Part shown: piece by piece, positions 1 through 6,215 of the stretch
How positions within the stretch are numbered: position 1 is the first letter of the stretch
How the letters are laid out: each line of letters opens with the position of its first letter
NCBI GenBank assembly: GCA_021810985.1
Contig: JAJZQA010000163.1
Coordinates: 1-6,234, forward strand
DNA: 6,234 nt
Direction: 5' to 3'
Origin: Deltaproteobacteria bacterium
GTDB taxonomy: Bacteria; Desulfobacterota; Desulfuromonadia; Geobacterales; Geobacteraceae
Notes under the pieces: generated by a model
Told to the model about the DNA's origin: nothing
Seen by the model: only the letters and a program-made list of their open reading frames with translations
The model's database searches: none
Position numbers and translations under genes: made by a program

Positions 1-111
1 CTTTCGCATGGGCTTTACTCCGTTTACAATGGTTTATCTCAAACGGACCCAAAACCTATCCACGCTGAGCCAATACAACACTAAGAAATCATGGGAAGGA
101 ATCGACGTATA

Positions 112-120
112 TGCTATAAT
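112..120 (+). promoter_or_regulatory. Extended -10 promoter element (TGCTATAAT)
   Basis: The bases at 115-120 are a perfect sigma-70 TATAAT, preceded by TGC at 112-114, which makes a full extended -10 element (TGnTATAAT). The -35 position at 17-base spacing (92-97, TGGGAA) matches the TTGACA consensus at only three of six positions, which is tolerable for an extended -10 promoter. Transcription would start near 126-127 and read into the flippase gene. This is the best candidate promoter for the first part of the cluster. No experimental support is available. Confidence 0.55.
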
Positions 121-223
121 TCCGAACGCACGCCAGCACATGGGGGTGGTGCAAACGAGGGTGCATCATACAGGAAAATTGAATAAGCATTTGCGACTTA
201 AATAGCGACATGTCTGGAAATTA

Positions 224-248
224 TCACTGATTCAGTTTAATACAGTGA
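224..248 (+). repeat. Inverted repeat in flippase leader
   Basis: TCACTG (224-229) and CAGTGA (243-248) form a perfect 6-base inverted repeat around a 13-base loop. The overlapping ACTG (226-229) and CAGT (233-236) form a second, shorter hairpin with a 3-base centre, so the two foldings exclude each other. The structure ends 27 bases before the flippase ATG. It could be an operator or an RNA structure near the ribosome entry region, or it could be chance. Confidence 0.3.
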
Positions 249-275
249 CCTTTCATCCACGGTAATACCTCCAAA

Positions 276-1790
276 ATGACTAAACAAGGTAAAACACGAC
301 CTATCTCGGGACGGATTCTCGCGAGAAACACGGTGTACAATCTGTTCGGGCAAGGATTACCGCTGCTTGTCGCATTTTTCACCATTCCACTCTTGATTCG
401 TGGGCTTGGAGTCGAGCGCTTTGGCGTACTAACGCTGACGTGGATGGTTATCGGATATTTCACCCTTTTCGATCTCGGCTTGTCCCGCGCAACTACCAAA
501 TTCGTAGCCGAGGCCCTGGGAAAGGGAGACACCGACGAGATTCCAACACTTGTTTGGACCTCTTTTCTCCTGCTCCTTCTTCTTGGAATCTGCGCGGGTG
601 TCCTCCTGACGGCGCTCACCCCCGTCCTTGTAGGGAGGGTGCTGGAGATCCAACCAGCGATGATTGATGAGGTGAAAGGGGTCTTTTATATTCTTGCCCT
701 TGCCTTGCCAGTCGTAATTGTCTCAACCATGCTGAGAGGAGTGATCGAAGCCGGGCAACGATTCGACCTGATCAATATGGTACAGATCCCCGCCGGAGTG
801 CTCACGTTTCTCCTGCCGCTGGTCGGTGTTCACTTGGGTTTCGATCTAAAAGGGATCGTTTTGCTATTGGTGGCTGCAAAGATCGGCACTTCTTCTGTGT
901 ATCTGCATTTCTGCCGAAAGGTCGTACCGACGTTTTGGAGCGGTTTCTCCTTTTCTCCTGCTTTTCTCCGACCCCTGTTTACTTTCGGTGGCTGGATGAC
1001 CCTCTCCAATATTGTCGGGCCGTTCCTACAATATTTAGACAGATTTATGATCGGCACGCTGGTTTCAGTGTCAGCCGTTTCGTACTATTCTGCACCCTTT
1101 GAGGTCGCCATCCGGCTCATGATTTTTCCGACGAGCATGATCATGGTGCTTTTCCCTGCGTTCAGCGCCCTGGCGATGACCTCCAGGGAGACCGTAGTGC
1201 GCATGTATGCCAGATCCATGAAATACCTTTTCCTACTGATGGGGCCGCTGGTGCTGGTGATGATCCTTTTTGCTCATGAAATACTTCGGTTCTGGCTCGG
1301 GGCCGATTTCGCCGACAAGAGCTCTCTGGTTTTCCAGATCCTTCTTGCCGGGATGATCCTGACCCCCTTTCAGGTATCCGTCAGTCTTCTGCACGGGCTC
1401 GGACGTCCCGATATCACTGCGAAGTTTTACCTCCTTGAGCTGTTGCTGTATGCGCCACTGATATGGTTCCTGGTTTCCCGTATGGGGATTGCTGGGGCCG
1501 CCCTGTCGTGGACGCTGAGGGCAGCTCTGGACACCGTTCTTGTCATCTTTGCTCTGGCAAGGAATTATGACATCAGTTTCAGGGACTTCAGGGAGAACGG
1601 CTTTTTCAGCGGCATTCTAGCCCTGGGTGCACTTGCCTGCGCATTCTGGGCAATTTCGTTTTTCACCTTGTCCGATACCCTCCAGGCGGTTTTCGCCGCC
1701 GCATGTCTATTCATATTCTGCCTGGTTTCGTGGCGGTACGTCCTGGATTCCGGTGACAGGGAAACGCTCAGTATGGGCAGGCTGAGGTAA
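276..1790 (+). CDS. Wzx-like polysaccharide flippase (MOP superfamily)
   Basis: This is a 504-residue integral inner-membrane protein of the MOP (multidrug/oligosaccharidyl-lipid/polysaccharide) exporter superfamily. Family members move undecaprenyl-linked repeat units from the cytoplasmic to the periplasmic face. I count about 14 hydrophobic segments, roughly at residues 22-42, 50-70, 93-117, 135-157, 172-190, 192-212, 236-250, 280-300, 318-336, 351-373, 385-401, 408-428, 443-463 and 467-488. The N-terminal signature is typical: RNTVYNLFGQGLPLLVAFF at 18-36, then IPLLIRGLGVERFGVLTL at 37-54, with DLGLSRATTKFVAE at 66-79. Length matches the family (about 400-520). The start is ATG 276, since the first helix follows about 20 residues later, but its ribosome binding site is poor: only GGTAA at 261-265, with ACCTCC just upstream. 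A multidrug MATE pump is less likely given the neighbouring glycosyltransferases. The transported substrate cannot be read from sequence. Confidence 0.9.
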   Translation: MTKQGKTRPISGRILARNTVYNLFGQGLPLLVAFFTIPLLIRGLGVERFGVLTLTWMVIGYFTLFDLGLSRATTKFVAEALGKGDTDEIPTLVWTSFLLLLLLGICAGVLLTALTPVLVGRVLEIQPAMIDEVKGVFYILALALPVVIVSTMLRGVIEAGQRFDLINMVQIPAGVLTFLLPLVGVHLGFDLKGIVLLLVAAKIGTSSVYLHFCRKVVPTFWSGFSFSPAFLRPLFTFGGWMTLSNIVGPFLQYLDRFMIGTLVSVSAVSYYSAPFEVAIRLMIFPTSMIMVLFPAFSALAMTSRETVVRMYARSMKYLFLLMGPLVLVMILFAHEILRFWLGADFADKSSLVFQILLAGMILTPFQVSVSLLHGLGRPDITAKFYLLELLLYAPLIWFLVSRMGIAGAALSWTLRAALDTVLVIFALARNYDISFRDFRENGFFSGILALGALACAFWAISFFTLSDTLQAVFAAACLFIFCLVSWRYVLDSGDRETLSMGRLR

Positions 1791-1794
1791 GAGG

Positions 1795-1878
1795 ATGATA
1801 GTGGGTATTAATAACATTGATAGTTCAGTTCAATCCCGTCAACATCCGGGTGGCGGAAAAGCTGGACGGTGCCATTGA
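1795..1878 (+). other. Possible 25-27 codon leader ORF
   Basis: Right after the flippase stop, GAGG at 1791-1794 abuts ATG 1795 and lies 6 bases before an in-frame GTG at 1801, a normal Shine-Dalgarno distance for the GTG. Either start opens a short frame ending with TGA at 1876-1878. From the ATG the peptide has 27 residues and begins MIVGINNIDSS. Its end overlaps the GTG start of the next gene by 10 bases, a geometry that would allow translational coupling. The peptide resembles nothing I recognise and is too short to judge by composition. It may simply be spacer. Confidence 0.2.
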
Positions 1879-2882
1879 GAGCGGCTGCGAAGGACAGCTG
1901 TCCCCTTTGCGGCCAGCCGGTTCACTTGGTCGCTGACGGGTTCCCCGGTTATCGTGTGGGAATGCGCTACTCCATCATGGAATGCGAAAGTTGTGCCGCC
2001 TCGCATGCATCGCCTCTCTTGGTCGATGAAGGGATCTACGGGCAGATTTACGAGCAGATCAGCTGCGTGCCCGGGTACAACCGCTACCATCACTATGCCG
2101 GGGAGGTGCTCCGCCGGCCTGACCCCCTCACATATCTAAGCAGGCAGGAGGAGTCCTACTGGGCCGTTGCCCGAGCCCTGAGAACGAAACGGACGGGCGC
2201 AGGCAGGCTGAAAGTCCTTGAAGTCGGTTGCGGACTGGGCTATTTTACCTATGCGATGGTCAGGGACGGTTTTGATGTAATTGGGGTCGATATCTCGCCA
2301 AAAGCGATTGCATGGGCTTCTGATCACTATGGACCGTACTATGCGGAAATGACCATGGAAGACCTGAAGTCGAAAGGGGAGCGATACGATTTCATTGTCA
2401 TGAACCAGCTGATCGAGCATATCCCCGATGTACATACATTCCTGTCCGACGCTCTCAAACTGCTCTCCGGGGAGGGGGACCTCATCATGACTACGCCGAA
2501 CAAGTCCGTCTATCAAGGTGGGATATGGGAAACGGACCTCCCGCCGGTGCACCTCTGGTGGTTCGGTGAAGAGGCCATGCGATATCTGGCCGCGCGCCAC
2601 GGATGCACTGTCTCCTTCGTCGATTTTGCGCAGTACACCGACAAGCACTTCAGAGTGAAGGATCAGCCGGGGGGTCTGGCAGACCGCCATCCGATCCTCG
2701 ACGAGTTGGGAACAGTGATCGTGCGCCAGGAGATTGCTCCTGACGGAAAAACGAAGCGGTTGATCGAACGTGCAGGGGCGATGGATCTCCTTCGCTCTGC
2801 TCGCGGTGCTCTCCAGAGAAAGGCTCGATGGCGCGGTGCGCGAGGGCCGATTCTGGCTGCACTGTTCCGGAGTACATGGTGA
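1869..2882 (+). CDS. Class I SAM methyltransferase with N-terminal zinc-ribbon motif
   Basis: This is a 337-residue predicted cytoplasmic S-adenosylmethionine-dependent methyltransferase. Two cysteine pairs, CPLC at 11-14 and CESC at 39-42, suggest a small zinc-binding domain of the kind found in sugar and polysaccharide methyltransferases. The Rossmann-type domain follows: motif I VLEVGCGLGYF at 116-126, the acidic end of beta 2 VIGVDIS at 137-143 (D141), DFIVMNQLIEHIPD at 174-187, and GDLIMTTPN at 203-211. The C-terminal tail (294-337) is very basic, with 12 Lys/Arg, and ends in a hydrophobic stretch, which may aid membrane contact. The start is GTG 1869; no in-frame ATG, GTG or TTG exists between the stop at 1821-1823 and this codon. 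The ribosome site is weak (GGCGGA, 1852-1857). Four bases separate it from the next methyltransferase, so the two are probably co-transcribed. The target, likely a sugar hydroxyl or carbon in the glycan, is unknown. It lacks the length of NovU/TylC3-type C-methyltransferases (about 400 residues). Confidence 0.85.
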   Translation: MPLRAAAKDSCPLCGQPVHLVADGFPGYRVGMRYSIMECESCAASHASPLLVDEGIYGQIYEQISCVPGYNRYHHYAGEVLRRPDPLTYLSRQEESYWAVARALRTKRTGAGRLKVLEVGCGLGYFTYAMVRDGFDVIGVDISPKAIAWASDHYGPYYAEMTMEDLKSKGERYDFIVMNQLIEHIPDVHTFLSDALKLLSGEGDLIMTTPNKSVYQGGIWETDLPPVHLWWFGEEAMRYLAARHGCTVSFVDFAQYTDKHFRVKDQPGGLADRHPILDELGTVIVRQEIAPDGKTKRLIERAGAMDLLRSARGALQRKARWRGARGPILAALFRSTW

Positions 2883-2886
2883 CGAG

Positions 2887-3840
2887 ATGGAAACTTGCAG
2901 GGTCTGCGGAAATGCCGATGACAATAGACGTCATATCTTCCAAGAGAAATACTTTGGCATGGGAGATGAATTTGAATACATTGAATGCTTTGAATGCGGG
3001 AGCTTCTCGATTGTTGACATACCAGACGACATGGGGAGATATTATCCCGATAGCTATTACTCCCATGCAATGCATAGGTCCAACAAGATAGCGGGGTGGC
3101 TCAAGGGGAAGCGTGACCGTTATTATCTGGACCGCGCAAGCATCATCGGATCGGTTCTTTCCCTCATCTCTCCTGCCCCACCCTATATAGAATGGCTCCG
3201 TAACCTGGAACTACCCTACGGCTCCACCATCCTAGAAGTTGGAAGCGGAACGGGGGCGCTGATCGTCAATCTTCAGGATGCGGGATTCCCGTCTGTCGGC
3301 ATCGATCCCTTTGTTTCATCGCCGGTCTTGTTCCGTAACGGGGCGAAGGTGTTGAAACAGACATTGGCCGAGACCACGGGGGCCTTTGATTGCATCATGC
3401 TGCATCATTCCCTTGAACATATGGATGCCCCCCGGGAGGCTTTCGGGCATATGAGAAGATTGCTGAAGTCCGGCGGCAAAGTTTTGACCATTGTGCCTTT
3501 GGCAGGAACCCATGCCTGGAAGACTTACGGGCAGAACTGGTTCCAACTGGACGCACCACGCCATTTCGTGATTTTTTCGGAAACTGGTCTTTGCCGACTT
3601 GCTGAGAAAGCAGGATTCATGACATCCAGGATCATCTACGACTCCACCTCCAGCCAGTTCTGGGCGAGTGAACAGTATCTGAAAGGCATTGCCCTGGCAA
3701 GCGAGAGGTCTTATGCAATATTTCCTGGGAATTCCATCTTTTCTCCGGAACAGATTGCGGAATTTGAAAAAGAGGCGGCATTGCTGAATTCCCGGAACGA
3801 TGGTGACCAGGCAGCCTTTTATTTTATCATGTGTGCGTAA
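2887..3840 (+). CDS. Class I SAM methyltransferase with zinc-ribbon motif (second copy)
   Basis: This is a 317-residue methyltransferase with the same plan as its upstream neighbour but divergent sequence. CRVC at 4-7 and CFEC at 34-37 form the N-terminal cysteine pairs. Motif I ILEVGSGTGAL is at 115-125, VGID at 137-140 (D140), LHHSLEHMDAP at 172-182 and SGGKVLTIVP at 195-204. LDAPRHFVIFS at 221-231 is a block commonly seen after the SAM domain in this group of surface-polysaccharide methyltransferases. ATG 2887 is preferred because the first CxxC follows directly, as is usual. The frame stays open back to ATG 2770, but that would overlap the previous gene by more than 110 bases and add 39 unrelated residues. 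The Shine-Dalgarno is weak (GGAG at 2869-2872, 14 bases away), so translation may be coupled to the upstream stop at 2880-2882. The role is inferred as methylation of a glycan component; the substrate is unknown. Confidence 0.87.
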   Translation: METCRVCGNADDNRRHIFQEKYFGMGDEFEYIECFECGSFSIVDIPDDMGRYYPDSYYSHAMHRSNKIAGWLKGKRDRYYLDRASIIGSVLSLISPAPPYIEWLRNLELPYGSTILEVGSGTGALIVNLQDAGFPSVGIDPFVSSPVLFRNGAKVLKQTLAETTGAFDCIMLHHSLEHMDAPREAFGHMRRLLKSGGKVLTIVPLAGTHAWKTYGQNWFQLDAPRHFVIFSETGLCRLAEKAGFMTSRIIYDSTSSQFWASEQYLKGIALASERSYAIFPGNSIFSPEQIAEFEKEAALLNSRNDGDQAAFYFIMCA

Positions 3841-3963
3841 TCGCTAACACACTGTCTATTTATTTATGTTTACGATAGTAAGCTTTCATCTCCAGCAGTA
3901 CAGAATACTTATAATAGCATAAATATGCAGTTTCTGTTTGTAACTTGAAATACGAGGATACCG
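3841..3963 (+). promoter_or_regulatory. AT-rich intergenic region with TATAAT box
   Basis: This 123-base gap is about 32% GC, a sharp drop from the 50-60% on its left. A perfect TATAAT sits at 3910-3915, without an extended TG and without a good -35: TTCATC at 3885-3890 is 19 bases away and matches poorly. Transcription would start near 3922 and give a leader of about 40 bases before the glycosyltransferase. A small TTAC-GATA-GTAA hairpin at 3870-3881 has no T-run, so I see no intrinsic terminator for the methyltransferase genes. The stretch is best read as a secondary promoter inside the cluster, or as the edge of a transferred segment. Confidence 0.4.
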
Positions 3964-4854
3964 ATGGTATCGGGCGATATAAAACTTAGTGTATGTATAA
4001 CTGCCTATAGCAGGGAAAAAGGCCTTTTTCGCACTCTCAAATCATTGTCGGAACAGACACGACCGCCTGATGAAGTTATTGTTAGTGACGATTGTTCGCC
4101 TGATGATCCCAAGGATGTTGTGAGACAATGGTCAGGCAGTTTTCGAAACTTTCACTATAACCGCAACCGGCAAAACCTGAACATGCCGGGAAATCTGAAC
4201 CTGGCGATATCCCTTGCGCGAGGTACTTACATTGCAAATCTTCACGATGCAGATGAGTTTGATCCTACTTTGCTTGAAAAATGGGAACACGCTTTGGATG
4301 TTTACACAACGGCCGGTTTCGTATTTTCAGGAGTCGGGACGATTCCACAAACGGGCTGCATAAATCGTGTTGATCTCCATCCGGTTCCACCTTTTATGAA
4401 AGGCATTGAATTTTTTGAGAAGCACATCTTGCACAGGTTCTCAAGTTATGTCTGGGGCACTGTGATGGCAAGACGGACAGCATATGAAGAATTGCTGCCT
4501 TTTGATGCCAAATACGGTCCGTATAGTGATGTTGATATGTGGACGCGTATGTGCATAAACCACGATGTTGCATATGTGCGGGAACCTTTGATTCTGCTCG
4601 ATAATTCCCCTTCAACTTGGCGTAATTTCAACTGGCAAAGAATCGAGATTATCCGCCAGATGCAACGAAACAATATAAGACGATTCTACGCCAACACTCC
4701 GGAACGCTTCTCTTTTGAAATGAAGCGACACAATAAAGTTTTGATAAGGGAATACTTGCGACGAATTCTCGGACGGATACGACATGGAGACATCGACGGG
4801 GTTCTGGAAGGGATTTCTCTCTTGCGCAGGTCAAGGCAGTCCATGATCAGGTGA
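3964..4854 (+). CDS. Family 2 glycosyltransferase (GT-A fold)
   Basis: This is a 296-residue inverting glycosyltransferase of family GT2, which uses a nucleotide-activated sugar to extend a glycan at the cytoplasmic side of the membrane. The N-terminal GT-A signature is clear: LSVCITAYSREKGLFRTL at 8-25, QTRPPDEVIVSDDCSPDD at 31-48 with the nucleotide-binding D42/D43, and the metal-binding DxD in ANLHDADEFDP at 91-101 (D95, D97). The likely catalytic-base region is YSDVDMWTRM at 187-196, the counterpart of the usual 'ED..lw.R' block. The C-terminal part (about 225-296) is basic and helical with no obvious membrane helix. ATG 3964 has a good Shine-Dalgarno, GAGGA at 3954-3958, 5 bases upstream. 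The gene is about 45% GC, clearly lower than its neighbours, which suggests a separate origin. Its TGA overlaps a GTG that could start the next gene. Donor and acceptor sugars cannot be deduced. Confidence 0.9.
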   Translation: MVSGDIKLSVCITAYSREKGLFRTLKSLSEQTRPPDEVIVSDDCSPDDPKDVVRQWSGSFRNFHYNRNRQNLNMPGNLNLAISLARGTYIANLHDADEFDPTLLEKWEHALDVYTTAGFVFSGVGTIPQTGCINRVDLHPVPPFMKGIEFFEKHILHRFSSYVWGTVMARRTAYEELLPFDAKYGPYSDVDMWTRMCINHDVAYVREPLILLDNSPSTWRNFNWQRIEIIRQMQRNNIRRFYANTPERFSFEMKRHNKVLIREYLRRILGRIRHGDIDGVLEGISLLRRSRQSMIR

Positions 4855-4865
4855 CGGGAAGACTT

Positions 4866-5903
4866 ATGAAGCAACCGACATGCAGAGTAATGCTCGTGGG
4901 ATATTTCGGCAAGGGCACCCTGGAAGTATCCTTCAGTACGGCGTTTCAGGGACTGGGGTGCGAGGTGTTCTGCTTCGATATTGCCTCATCTGTAAAAAGG
5001 TTTTGCCGAATCGGCAGCTTTGGCCGTTTTTTCAATACCTTCGTACCGGTGGACCCATGGATTCGCAAGGCGAACAGGGAAATGGTGCTGGAGGCGCGGC
5101 GTTTTGTTCCCGATCTGTTCGTCGCCTTTGGTCAGAACTCGGTGCAAGCCGGTGCGCTCGCGCAGATCAGGTCGATGACGGACTCGAAGACGGTATTCGT
5201 CTGGCCCGACTCCCTGCTTAACCTGAGCGCGCCGCTGATAACAGCACTCCCCTTGTATGACCTGGTCGCGACCTACGGCAACAGCACTGTGTCCCAATTC
5301 GAACGGCTGGGAGCAGGATGTGTCAGGTGGATAGCGCTTGCCGCCGACAACAGCATGCACGGTGACGTCTCGCGCCACGATACGGTCTCAGGCGCCCATG
5401 TCGCCGATGTCGCGTTCATCGGCCAATGGCGTCCCGAGAGGGAAGCGGCGATAGGGACGATTCTGGATGCATTCCCGGGCATGGACGTAAAAATCTGGGG
5501 CCCGGACTGGGGTCGGCGCTGCCGGGGAAAGTCGCGTATTCTGAAGAGCTGGCAGGGGCGGCCTCTTCACGAAAAAGAGTTTGCGGCCACAATTTCCGGG
5601 TCGAAAGTAAATTTGAACATCATCGACGACACAACCTATCCGTCAGCCAATATGCGTTTTTTTGAAATTCCGTGCGCTGGGGGGCTGCAAGTCTGCTCGC
5701 CATGCCCGGAGATGGACAAGACGTTTAGGGACGGTGAGACTATTTTTTATTACAGCAGAATCGATGATTTGCCGCCACTGCTGGATACACTACTGCATAA
5801 CGATGAGCTTCGCAACAGGGTTGCACGGAATGCTCACGACTTGGTGAATCGAGAACATACGTATATGCATCGGGTACGGCAAATATTAGATGTCGTGAGG
5901 TGA
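4866..5903 (+). CDS. CgeB-like glycosyltransferase (Glyco_trans_1_2 type, GT-B fold)
   Basis: This is a 345-residue putative glycosyltransferase resembling the CgeB/YkvP group, a GT-B fold related to GT4. The first beta strand, CRVMLVGYFG (residues 6-15), begins the N-terminal Rossmann half. The mid-protein block DVAFIGQWRPERE (181-193) marks the start of the second half. The C-terminal signature is strong: NMRFFEIPCAGGLQVCS at 262-278, FRDGETIFYYSRIDDL at 287-302, and HTYMHRVRQIL at 331-341. I prefer ATG 4866 because GGGAAG lies at 4856-4861, though only 4 bases away, and the fold starts at once after it. GTG 4851 adds five residues and overlaps the previous stop (GTGA), but lacks a nearby Shine-Dalgarno. 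Either way it is translationally linked to the GT2 gene, so the pair probably act on the same repeat unit. GC returns to about 58% here. Its sugar specificity is unknown. Confidence 0.82.
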   Translation: MKQPTCRVMLVGYFGKGTLEVSFSTAFQGLGCEVFCFDIASSVKRFCRIGSFGRFFNTFVPVDPWIRKANREMVLEARRFVPDLFVAFGQNSVQAGALAQIRSMTDSKTVFVWPDSLLNLSAPLITALPLYDLVATYGNSTVSQFERLGAGCVRWIALAADNSMHGDVSRHDTVSGAHVADVAFIGQWRPEREAAIGTILDAFPGMDVKIWGPDWGRRCRGKSRILKSWQGRPLHEKEFAATISGSKVNLNIIDDTTYPSANMRFFEIPCAGGLQVCSPCPEMDKTFRDGETIFYYSRIDDLPPLLDTLLHNDELRNRVARNAHDLVNREHTYMHRVRQILDVVR

Positions 5904-5981
5904 ACCAAAACGAGGAGGCGGAATTCCGGTACTTCTTGCGACCGTTCCCGTTACACGCTTTTCGCGTGCATAAGAGAAAAC
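5904..5981 (+). other. Spacer with orphan Shine-Dalgarno and small hairpin
   Basis: This 78-base gap carries a near-perfect Shine-Dalgarno, GAGGAGG at 5912-5918, with no ATG, GTG or TTG at usable distance. The only codon at a plausible spacing is ATT 5923, a very rare start, which would open a 16-codon frame ending at TAA 5971-5973. A hairpin, CACGC (5954-5958) with GCGTG (5964-5968) and loop TTTTC, lies inside it. No T-run follows, so it is not a convincing terminator. The stretch may be a leader for the small membrane protein or the remains of a lost gene start. Confidence 0.3.
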
Positions 5982-6176
5982 ATGAATTCGTCAGATCAAG
6001 ACAACTTGTTGCCGATAGGACACCTTCTGCTCACCTACGTATTCGGAGTATGCTGGTTGGCGTTGTACTGGGTATCCTCCGGTCGGATACTTGAAGGTTT
6101 TCTGCTGGTTCTGGTTCAATTTGCGTTGACCTTGTTCGTAATGGTTTTCTTGTCTAGCAGGTTGTTGAAAAACTAG
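5982..6176 (+). CDS. Small two-helix membrane protein, hypothetical
   Basis: This is a 64-residue predicted inner-membrane protein that I do not recognise. A short polar N-terminus (MNSSDQDNLLPIGH) precedes a hydrophobic segment at about 13-33 (including LLLTYVFGVCWLALYW). A short SSGR turn follows, then a second segment at about 37-57, and a basic end (SSRLLKN). ATG 5982 has a modest purine-rich site, AAGAGA at 5972-5977. The hydrophobic periodicity, the same strand and the position behind the glycosyltransferases support a real gene. The competing frame at 5900-6094 is basic and low in protein-like features. Small two-helix proteins of this sort can act as membrane partners or regulators, but nothing here shows a role. 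A promoter-like site follows after the stop, so this may be the last gene of its transcription unit. Confidence 0.55.
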   Translation: MNSSDQDNLLPIGHLLLTYVFGVCWLALYWVSSGRILEGFLLVLVQFALTLFVMVFLSSRLLKN

Positions 6177-6186
6177 CTCTTTTTGA

Positions 6187-6215
6187 TTCAGAAAAGTGTC
6201 AATTTATGCTATATT
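6187..6215 (+). promoter_or_regulatory. Promoter-like site at right edge (TGCTATATT)
   Basis: TTCAGA at 6187-6192 (four of six matches to TTGACA) lies 17 bases before TATATT at 6210-6215, which is preceded by TGC at 6207-6209, making an extended -10. Transcription would start near 6222 and leave the window, so a new transcription unit probably begins just beyond 6234. The core resembles the site at 112-120 in both the extended -10 and the bases after it. Confidence 0.5.

Larger units (their letters stand above)
1..275. other. Upstream non-coding region and flippase leader
   Basis: No convincing gene is seen on either strand in this stretch. Base composition is around 40-43% GC, lower than the following gene. 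It contains a promoter-like extended -10 element at 112-120, which would give a leader of about 150 bases before the flippase start at 276. An inverted repeat lies at 224-248. The left edge may be the end of an upstream intergenic region; nothing recognisable of a preceding gene is visible. The 65-codon open frame at 8-205 has no ribosome binding site, resembles no family I know, and runs through the promoter-like site, so I do not call it. Confidence 0.5.

Noticed and set aside
8..205. 65-codon open frame on the + strand
   Set aside because: It has no Shine-Dalgarno before its ATG, resembles no known protein, and runs through a strong extended -10 promoter element.
1..275. JUMPstart/ops element for RfaH-type antitermination
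   Set aside because: I looked for GGCGGTAG-like sequence in the leader upstream of the flippase and found none.
2770..2886. Longer start for the second methyltransferase
   Set aside because: It would overlap the previous gene by over 110 bases and add 39 residues before the cysteine pair that normally begins this kind of protein.
2136..2924. 262-codon reverse-strand open frame
   Set aside because: It is antisense to a well-supported methyltransferase, has no recognisable motifs, and fits a codon-bias shadow.
2650..3075. Two reverse-strand open frames of about 135-141 codons
   Set aside because: They lie across the junction of two real genes, show no domain signature, and read as shadows.
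5900..6094. 64-codon frame from GTG 5900 overlapping the glycosyltransferase stop
   Set aside because: The start overlap is attractive, but the peptide is rich in Arg/His without a domain and conflicts with the more protein-like membrane ORF at 5982-6176.
6179..6196. CTTTT...AAAAG hairpin after the last gene as a terminator
   Set aside because: The stem is 5 bases and almost all A-T, with no T-run after it, and it overlaps the promoter-like site.
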